11,289 nucleotides of DNA, taken from assembly GCA_007121575.1 (NCBI GenBank), contig SKKJ01000230.1:1-11289 (forward strand), in the 5' to 3' direction. A model generated the notes under the pieces. The model ran no database searches, was not told the DNA's origin, and saw only the letters and a list, made by a program, of their open reading frames with translations. The stretch is from Natronomonas sp. (GTDB lineage Archaea > Halobacteriota > Halobacteria > Halobacteriales > Haloarculaceae). The position numbers were made by a program, and so were the translations under genes. Below, piece by piece: positions 6,328 to 11,289 of this stretch (its first letter is position 1; each line of letters opens with the position of its first letter).

Positions 6328-7248
6328 TTATCTCGTTAGCACCTGTTCGGGGAGCGGATTCAATCCGTCGACGGTCGCCACACCCGAAAGCCCGAATCGA
6401 CCGTCTTCATCGGGGAACTCATCGACACCGGCCAATCCAGTGACGTAGAACGTGATTCGCGTGTCCGAGATCAACTCTCTGGTCAGCGACAGCACGACAT
6501 CGCCGTCCGACAGTATCTCGACTTCGTATTCGTTCGGCGGTACGGTCTGGTACGGACTGACATCTCCGAACTCGACGTCTTCGAGAGCGGTGACGCCGTC
6601 GATGGCGATATCGACCGGCCCCGCGTTCGGTGATGCGTGGACGAAGCTCGCTTCGGCCATCCCTTCTGCCGGAATCGTCTCTTCTCGACTCGCCGCGTCC
6701 TCTATGATGATCGGCTGAAATTCGAAATCGTCATCGTCGGGTGACAATCGCCCGGCCGCGAGCGCGGTGTATCGATATCCAGGCTCGACGTCGATCGTCT
6801 CCTCGAGTAACGGTTCGGTATCGCCGGTCAACGTCACCGCGATATCGTATTCGCGAGCGGGAACCTGTAAGTACGAATCGGCCGGCCCCGGACCGAACTG
6901 CGGGTATTCGATCCCGCCGATGGTGGGGTTTCCGTCCGGGACTTTTCCGACGTAGAGATCGAGTGCCGTCGATCTGAGCCTTTGTGCGGGCCGACCGGGC
7001 GTGTCCATCGGCGGCCCACGGCCGGGCAGATCGGCGTCGTCCATGGCGATGTCGGGAGCGAGGTTTCCCACGCGAACGGCGGCGAACTCGTCTTCGTGTT
7101 CGTTTGTGTCGTTCCTGTCATCGGTCTCGTTGTCTTCGTCATCGTGTTCAGACGCCATTACGCTCGAACTTCCGCCGATTACTCCGGCGATACCGACCGC
7201 CCCAGCACCCTTCATGACCCGTCGCCGTGTCGTATCATTTGATTCCAT
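6328..7248 (-). CDS. Tat-exported DUF4397 domain protein
   Basis: This 306-residue secreted protein starts MESNDTTRRRVMKGAGAVG. The twin-arginine motif RRRVMK is followed by a hydrophobic Ala/Gly/Val stretch to residue 30 and a probable signal peptidase site near VMAS. No lipobox Cys is present. An Asp/Glu-rich linker (34-54) leads into two DUF4397-like modules. The first runs from VRVGNLAPDIAMDD to about 167 and includes LDLYVGKVPDG, SYLQVPAREYDIAV and YTALAAGRL. The second starts at SFVHASPNAGPVDIAIDG (201-218) and includes PYQTVPPNEYEVEIL and TFYVTGLAG. DUF4397 proteins are extracellular beta-sandwich proteins of unsettled function. ATG 7248 is chosen over an in-frame ATG at 7332 because it places the Tat motif at the N-terminus and lies behind a TATA box. 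Confidence 0.9.
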   Translation of the reverse strand: MESNDTTRRRVMKGAGAVGIAGVIGGSSSVMASEHDDEDNETDDRNDTNEHEDEFAAVRVGNLAPDIAMDDADLPGRGPPMDTPGRPAQRLRSTALDLYVGKVPDGNPTIGGIEYPQFGPGPADSYLQVPAREYDIAVTLTGDTEPLLEETIDVEPGYRYTALAAGRLSPDDDDFEFQPIIIEDAASREETIPAEGMAEASFVHASPNAGPVDIAIDGVTALEDVEFGDVSPYQTVPPNEYEVEILSDGDVVLSLTRELISDTRITFYVTGLAGVDEFPDEDGRFGLSGVATVDGLNPLPEQVLTR

Positions 7249-7278
7249 GATACGAACACTGCGACGGCCGAACCCTTT

Positions 7279-7286
7279 GTTATAAC
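7279..7286 (-). promoter_or_regulatory. TATA box for the DUF4397 gene
   Basis: GTTATAAC on the minus strand lies 31-38 bases ahead of ATG 7248, giving a leader shorter than about 10 bases. A second AT-rich stretch (7322-7341) farther upstream may help melting or act as a regulatory element. Confidence 0.5.
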
Positions 7287-7547
7287 ATCCAAGCGAAAAG
7301 TAACCACAACTTATTCGCACCTCATATATCAATATATATACACTCTCTGGAGGATCGAGAAATCCGGCATTTTCGGAGCATAAGCAAGATCCGCTGAGTA
7401 ATCGACCCGTCTCTCTCCACCCATTTTTGCTTGTTGAGGTGTGGAGCGTCCGTGAACTTGATTTCGACCCGTTCCGGGTGGGCAGAATCCGTCGCTTGCC
7501 GTCACTGTCTCAGAGTATCGGGGACGTTGAAACGGATATATGTCTAC

Positions 7548-7556
7548 TTTATAATA
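7548..7556 (+). promoter_or_regulatory. orphan TATA box
   Basis: CTACTTTATAATAGG contains TTTATAATA, one of the clearest archaeal TATA boxes in the window. Predicted transcription would begin near 7578, next to ATG 7581 of a weak 57-codon ORF. No recognised gene follows, so the transcript could be a small RNA, a broken gene or an unrecognised small gene. Confidence 0.4.
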
Positions 7557-7851
7557 GGTGCTGGTAACGACCGGTGGTTCTATGGGCGTCTCTCCGTACC
7601 GTCTGTACGGAAGCGAGAGCTCGATGGCTCGAACAGTAACGATTCAAAAAACGAGCACTGACAGGGTGAGTGTGGATGCACCCCCAAACACATGTAATCG
7701 GCCCCTGGCGGGCACTCAAAGAGAGGTTTCCATCGGTTGTAAAAATATGATCTAGATATGTAGGGTCCGGGATCGAGATTCGTCGTGCCCAACCAGGGGT
7801 GTAACTCAGCCCCGGTTGCGTGGCGACGACATCCCCTCGTTACGCACAATG

Positions 7852-7867
7852 CCTCCGACGGCGGAGG
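7852..7867. repeat. hairpin repeat, copy 1
   Basis: CCTCCG and CGGAGG form a 6-bp stem around the loop ACGG. A 14-of-16 matching copy in the same orientation lies 149 bases downstream at 8001-8016. Confidence 0.45.
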
Positions 7868-8000
7868 TTCACTCCTCACGGCAAAGGTGTCGCTCAGCAG
7901 TTAGACCCAGAAGCCGAAACGTCGCGATTCCGGTCGATCTCAGACGGCGAGATGAGTGAGACTGAACTCGGAGATCGAAAGTGAAGCCAAGACGCTGGTC

Positions 8001-8016
8001 CCTCCGTCGGCGGAAG
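8001..8016. repeat. hairpin repeat, copy 2 (imperfect)
   Basis: CCTCCGTCGGCGGAAG differs from copy 1 at two positions. One change (the penultimate base) breaks one stem pair and the other lies in the loop, so the stem potential is mostly kept. Confidence 0.4.
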
Positions 8017-8234
8017 TGTTGCCGGTCAGTAAGTCTGTGTTATCACGGCTCGCGGTTGGGTACCGTCCTCGTTACAAAGCCACAAGCGCGTGAACCACAT
8101 ATGTGCTAAATGGTAACTTTTTCGAACGTGTGAAACACGGAACTTCCGGGGAGAATTCATTCCGTGTACCGTTATTGCAGACCGTCACTGAGGGCGATCC
8201 GAATAGATCGAATTCGTGGTTTGACGACACGGAT

Positions 8235-9521
8235 ATGTCCGACGGATCTGCTGGCGAAAATGAAACGCGGGAGTGGAGTCAACGTCAGAAGCTCATGGCG
8301 TCCGATCGCGACGAAGACCGAACCGAAGACGAAGACGGATCGCGAAGCGATCGTCCTGACGACATCGCGGCGGACGAGATGGATTACGGCGCTCGGTTCG
8401 GGTGGTCGCTGGCGACCGATGGAGACACCGCGGTCGTCGGCGCACCGTGGGAAGACGACCCGAACGGTACACAAGCCGGTGCTGCATACGTGTTTACTCG
8501 GTCCGATGGGGCGTGGAGACAACAGGCGAAACTGGCCCCCGACGATGGAGATATCCGTGATTACTTCGGACGGTCGGTCGCGATTGATGGAGGAACGGTG
8601 CTCATTGGCGCTCCGGGAAGTGAAAACGCGGGCAGAAACCGAGGTGGATTGGCGTACGTGTTCATCCGATCGGGTGAGAATTGGAGCCAGCAGGCGAAAC
8701 TGATTCCCGACGATAGCGGGGCAGACGTTCGCTTCGGGAACTCGGTCGCCGTCGATGGGGACGCCGCACTCATCGGTGCGCACTACGACGATGACCCGAA
8801 TGGGTTCCACGGGGGGTCTGCGTACGTGTTCGTCCGATCGGATGGAACCTGGCATCAAGAAGCGAAATTATTCGCCGACGACGGCTGCGAGCACGGTCGT
8901 TTCGGGCAGGCCGTCGCGATCGAAGGGCATACCGTCCTCGTCGGCGCTCGTGCGTCCGATACCTCGACCGGAGCACGCACCGGCTCGGTGTACGTCTTCA
9001 TCCGATCTACTGGGATTTGGTTCCAGCAGGCCAAACTCGCCCCCGACGATGAGGATCGTGGGGGAAATTTCGGTGTGTCGGTCGATCTCGACGGGACGGC
9101 GGCCGTTATCGGCGCTCGTTCGGCCGAGAATTCGGCTGGATGTGTCACTGGCGCGGCGTACGTGTTCGATCGGTCGGCTGATGGCTGGACACAGCAAGCG
9201 AAGCTCGTTCCCGACGATGGTGATGATGGTGATCGGTTCGGATGGGCGGTCGGGCTCGATGGAGAGTTCGCCGTCGTCGGCGCACGTTACGATAACGACC
9301 CACACGGGGACCGAAGCGGGTCGGCGTATCTGTTCACCCGCTCGGACGGAACATGGCGCCAGCACACGAAACTGGCTCCGGCCGATGGGAACGAAGGTGA
9401 CGCTTTCGGCAACTCGGTGGCCGTGGAGGGCGTCACCGTCCTCATTGGAGCCACGTTCGATCGTGGCCCCGAGGGGGATTCGGCCGGGTCGGCGTACGTG
9501 TTCGAACCGTCGAGCGAGTGA
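8235..9521 (+). CDS. seven-bladed FG-GAP beta-propeller protein (integrin-alpha-like)
   Basis: With ATG 8235 the product has 428 residues. From residue 55 it consists of six complete 56-residue repeats plus a 38-residue seventh. Each has the pattern FGxSVAxDGxxxxIGA, a variable Asp/Asn/Gly loop, GSAYVFxRS, then WxQQAKLxPDD. The N-terminal EWSQRQKL (13-20) supplies the strand missing from the last repeat, so the ring can close as a seven-bladed propeller. An acidic insert (25-49) separates it from blade 1. Such FG-GAP proteins usually bind ligands at the surface and may bind Ca ions through the loops. No signal peptide is seen from 8235, nor from the alternative GTG at 8103 (472 residues), so export is unclear. 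The gene stands alone between a gene desert and a convergent CMD gene. Confidence 0.9.
   Translation: MSDGSAGENETREWSQRQKLMASDRDEDRTEDEDGSRSDRPDDIAADEMDYGARFGWSLATDGDTAVVGAPWEDDPNGTQAGAAYVFTRSDGAWRQQAKLAPDDGDIRDYFGRSVAIDGGTVLIGAPGSENAGRNRGGLAYVFIRSGENWSQQAKLIPDDSGADVRFGNSVAVDGDAALIGAHYDDDPNGFHGGSAYVFVRSDGTWHQEAKLFADDGCEHGRFGQAVAIEGHTVLVGARASDTSTGARTGSVYVFIRSTGIWFQQAKLAPDDEDRGGNFGVSVDLDGTAAVIGARSAENSAGCVTGAAYVFDRSADGWTQQAKLVPDDGDDGDRFGWAVGLDGEFAVVGARYDNDPHGDRSGSAYLFTRSDGTWRQHTKLAPADGNEGDAFGNSVAVEGVTVLIGATFDRGPEGDSAGSAYVFEPSSE
8397..9518 (+). repeat. 168-bp coding tandem repeats (six full copies and a partial seventh)
   Basis: Repeats begin at 8397, 8565, 8733, 8901, 9069, 9237 and 9405. The period is exactly 168 bp with no insertion or deletion, and the copies encode the blades of the FG-GAP propeller. 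The copies have diverged at nucleotide level, so protein structure rather than recent duplication keeps the period. Confidence 0.9.
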
Positions 9522-9694
9522 GCGTCTGTGCTCCAGTGTTCAGTCATCGCAGCGTCTGAACTCACCGCTGTGGAAACGTCATCAGAGGGCAGCCAGCGCA
9601 TCCTTCGCGTTTCGAATTGACAGACGTATCGACCGACCAATGGGTGGCAGATCGACCGCGATGAGGAAAATAGGTACCGACGGAAAACGGATGG

Positions 9695-10102
9695 TTAGTC
9701 GTCCGCCGCGATCTGTTTTTGAAGGTGTTCGCCGATCTCCCCGACCTTGTCTTTGAACTCGTCTACGTCGTACTCTTGGGCGTGGAGCATACTGCTGTAT
9801 CGTGCGGTGAAACTCGCCAGCGAATAGGTCTCTTTGAGTTCCTCCTCAGTGGCTCCGTGTAACTGCGCGGCTGCCCCGTGGAAATGCGCACAGTAGGGGC
9901 ACTTGATGTTCGCCGCGATCGCCAGTCCGATGAGTTCTCGATACTTTGGCGGGATTTCCGATTCCCCGACGGTGTATTTTTTGAACGTCGGCCATTCCTG
10001 GACGGCATCGTCTTCGGGAATCGTGTCCAATGGTGGCGGGACCATCCCGAAAGTCGCTTCAAGATCCTCTTTCGCTTCGGTGTAGCTCTGGTTGGTTGGC
10101 AT
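9695..10102 (-). CDS. carboxymuconolactone decarboxylase / AhpD-like protein
   Basis: This 135-residue all-helical protein begins MPTNQSYTEAKEDLEATFG. It carries the AhpD-type active site: Glu56 in PPKYRELIGL, then Cys68 and Cys71 in CPYCAHFHGAAA, and His75. The Glu to first Cys distance (12) and second Cys to His distance (4) match the AhpD signature. The redox-active Cys pair suggests a thiol peroxidase/disulfide reductase role rather than true lactone decarboxylation. Proteins of this fold form trimers or hexamers in the cytoplasm. The C-terminal helix ends in EHLQKQIAADD. ATG 10102 is chosen over an in-frame ATG at 10135, which adds 11 Arg-rich residues. GGAG lies about 13 bases ahead. 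It is convergent with the FG-GAP gene and not in an operon. Confidence 0.9.
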   Translation of the reverse strand: MPTNQSYTEAKEDLEATFGMVPPPLDTIPEDDAVQEWPTFKKYTVGESEIPPKYRELIGLAIAANIKCPYCAHFHGAAAQLHGATEEELKETYSLASFTARYSSMLHAQEYDVDEFKDKVGEIGEHLQKQIAADD

Positions 10103-10212
10103 CGTCGATCGTCTCCGCCTGTTATCGTTTGGCACGGACGATCATGGCTGTTCTTACGGGATGGTTAGCCGTTAGCGTCCGATACTACCGAGGCTGTTAT
10201 CGAGACTATCGT

Positions 10213-10293
10213 GAACTCTCTCGGAATCAGATGACGTGTGACCTCTCTCAGAATCGGGCGAAAGTTGACTTATCCCCGGATCAGGCGAACGCC
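10213..10293 (+). repeat. degenerate 27-bp tandem repeat, three units
   Basis: Units start at 10213, 10240 and 10267. Neighbouring units match at 18 of 27 positions, and the first 18 bases of units 1 and 2 match at 15. The consensus begins GACCTCTCTCAGAATCGG. It lies in the 286-base gap between the CMD gene and the surface-protein gene. Read in one + frame it encodes three DLSxxxxxx units, but the surrounding ORF looks non-coding. Confidence 0.5.
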
Positions 10294-10388
10294 GTTCGTT
10301 CGCCGCCATCGCGACCATCCGATTCGCTCAGAGATAGGTGCTGAGCCTCTCAAATCACGTGCCCCGGGGCGATATACGGCGCGGTGAG

Positions 10389-11288
10389 TCACCGTCGTCG
10401 AACGCCCAAAGCTGCCGTAAGGAGGATCGCGACGACGGCGAGAACCACGCCGAATCCGTCTTGATCCTCGGGCTCGATGCTGTCCCCGGCCGCGGCGTCT
10501 TGAGTGCCGCCAGTGTCGCCGGTGTCGCCATCTGGTTCGGCGCTCGATCCACCGGCGCTGCCAGCTCCCCCGTCGGCCGACCCGTCTTCGTCGGTGCCGT
10601 CGTCGACCGTGTCGCGTTGATCGGTGCTCTCCTCATCTGTCTCGTCGGTCTCATCGATGTCGTCGTCACTGACTTCTTCCTCGTCCGAATCGGATGATGA
10701 TGACGAACTCGATGAGCTGCTTGAGCTTCCGGATCCGTCCGATTGAGCCACCGAGAACGTCACCGTCTCGGTCGCGACGTTTCCGGCTTCATCGGCGACG
10801 GAAAGCGTCGCCGTATACGTTCCACCGTCGGTCACGGTGTGCTCGTGGGTGGTTCGGTCCGAGTCGATCGCCGTGTTCGAGGTGCTCGTCTGGTGCTCAC
10901 CGTCGACGACCAGCTCGACGCTGGAGACGTTCACTCCGGAGAGGGCGTCCTCGTAGGCGAACTCGAGATCGACGGTTTCCGTACCGCTCGGATGTTCGAC
11001 AGCGACTGGAGAGATCACGGAGATCGTGGGCGGCATCACGTCCGGAACCACGGCGGCGTACGTCGAGAAGTGAGTGACGTCGGCGACGAGGAACGGATCG
11101 TCATTGACGTACTCGACGGACGATCCGGCGACGGAACTCCAGTCGTCACCGCCGTCGTGATAGCGCAGCTCGACGTCCGTCGGCTGGGTGCCGTCTGGAA
11201 GTGCGTCTTCGTCGATCGAGATCGAGATTTCCGCTCCCTGAATCAGGCCGTCTTCGGCGGTTAGCTGGTTGTCGAGGAAGTCGTCGAG
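10389..11288 (-). CDS. C-terminal part of a large cell-surface protein with Ig-like domain and PGF-CTERM-like tail (partial, 5' end outside window)
   Basis: The frame is open to the right edge, so 299 C-terminal residues are visible. Apparent starts such as GTG 11051 are internal. In order come an acidic beta-rich part with RYHDGGDDWSSV and VTHFSTYAAVVPDVM (about 1-84), as seen before repeat domains of archaeal surface proteins; an Ig-like/bacterial-Big-type domain (about 85-181) with FAYEDALSGVNVSSVEL and GTYTATLSVADEAGN; a run of 12 Ser (188-199) coded by mixed Ser codons; an Asp/Glu/Thr/Gly linker (200-276); and the tail DGFG, a hydrophobic helix and RRR. This is the layout of substrates of archaeosortase A, which removes the helix and attaches a lipid anchor. 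The motif here is DGF instead of PGF. Ser/Thr-rich linkers in haloarchaea are often glycosylated. Ligand and total size are unknown. Confidence 0.85.
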   Translation of the reverse strand, partial: LDDFLDNQLTAEDGLIQGAEISISIDEDALPDGTQPTDVELRYHDGGDDWSSVAGSSVEYVNDDPFLVADVTHFSTYAAVVPDVMPPTISVISPVAVEHPSGTETVDLEFAYEDALSGVNVSSVELVVDGEHQTSTSNTAIDSDRTTHEHTVTDGGTYTATLSVADEAGNVATETVTFSVAQSDGSGSSSSSSSSSSSSDSDEEEVSDDDIDETDETDEESTDQRDTVDDGTDEDGSADGGAGSAGGSSAEPDGDTGDTGGTQDAAAGDSIEPEDQDGFGVVLAVVAILLTAALGVRRR

Positions 11289-11289
11289 C

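Larger units (their letters stand above)
7287..8234. other. nearly 1 kb without a recognisable gene
   Basis: No ORF here has the acidic halophile composition, known motifs or a convincing start. The stretch holds an AT-rich part at 7322-7341, an inverted repeat CTCCAC/GTGGAG at 7415-7420 and 7441-7446 with a 20-base loop, an orphan TATA box at 7548-7556 followed by a weak 57-codon ORF (7581-7754), two related hairpin repeats at 7852-7867 and 8001-8016, and the palindrome CACATATGTG at 8096-8105. It may contain decayed mobile DNA or an untranslated RNA, but I recognise neither. If the FG-GAP gene starts at GTG 8103, the gap ends there. Confidence 0.5.

Noticed and set aside
7580..7879. 99-codon minus-strand ORF in the gene desert, checked for a transposase end because of its FECPPGADY stretch
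   Set aside because: The cysteine spacing does not fit a TnpB zinc ribbon, composition is not halophile-like, and no start or promoter supports it.
8096..8105. Palindrome CACATATGTG just before GTG 8103
   Set aside because: A single 10-base palindrome with no second copy or suitable TATA box nearby; not enough to call an operator.
8172..8858. 228-codon minus-strand ORF, with a second one at 8868-9365, opposite the FG-GAP gene
   Set aside because: Both are shadows of the 168-bp repeats; their repetitive SDEHVR-like pattern follows directly from the sense repeats.
8397..9518. Regular repeats considered as CRISPR or other non-coding array
   Set aside because: The period is 168 bp, copies are diverged, and all copies encode an FG-GAP blade in one frame; no short identical repeats with spacers.
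8755..9756. 333-codon + strand ORF in another frame of the FG-GAP gene
   Set aside because: Ser/Pro/Arg-rich overlap frame with no known motif. The acidic, regularly repeated frame is the real one.
10144..10344. 66-codon + ORF over the 27-bp repeats
   Set aside because: Arg/Cys/Tyr-rich with no TATA box or ribosome binding site at the right distance; only the DNA repeat is supported.

Overview
The window looks like a piece of a haloarchaeal chromosome or large replicon. The coding DNA is GC-rich, while the short promoter-like stretches are AT-rich with archaeal TATA boxes about 30-45 bases ahead of start codons. The predicted proteins are strongly acidic. Exported proteins carry twin-arginine signals, one with a lipobox, and one surface protein ends in a PGF-CTERM-like tail (acidic linker, Gly-Phe, one membrane helix, RRR). 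No rRNA, tRNA, CRISPR array, integrase or intact insertion sequence was found. The genus cannot be settled from the sequence alone.

Left part (1-3464). The C-terminal end of a FemAB/GNAT-like acyltransferase runs in from the left edge on the + strand. Facing it is a compact three-gene minus-strand operon: a small protein that may be SCP2-like (3346-2912), an alpha/beta hydrolase of the HTAGN type (2910-1975) and an aldehyde dehydrogenase (1954-440). The genes are 1 and 20 bases apart and sit behind one TATA box and a perfect 7-bp-arm palindrome. This is most simply a small catabolic unit in which a hydrolase product is oxidised to an acid. The substrate is not visible.

Middle part (3465-6327). 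This is a cluster of small, mostly unrecognised genes: a 92-aa protein with a possible 21-codon leader ORF, two neighbouring paralogous proteins of 63 and 59 aa that share an FP/VE/LEA/AL pattern, a 110-aa protein convergent with them, a Tat-type lipoprotein, a 44-aa protein with a good TATA box, and a 60-aa zinc-ribbon protein with two CxxC knuckles.

Right part (6328-11289). A Tat-exported DUF4397 protein is followed by nearly 1 kb with no recognisable gene. That gap holds an orphan TATA box, two related hairpin repeats and a short palindrome. Next comes a seven-bladed FG-GAP beta-propeller protein built from exact 56-residue repeats and lacking an obvious export signal. A carboxymuconolactone decarboxylase/AhpD-like protein follows, then a short degenerate 27-bp tandem repeat. 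The window ends with the C-terminal 299 residues of a cell-surface protein that runs off the right edge. Much of the right part therefore concerns the cell surface. No defence system, secretion machine or complete novel pathway can be read from the window. The most distinctive items are the small paralogous pair, the hidden 44-aa gene and the regular propeller.
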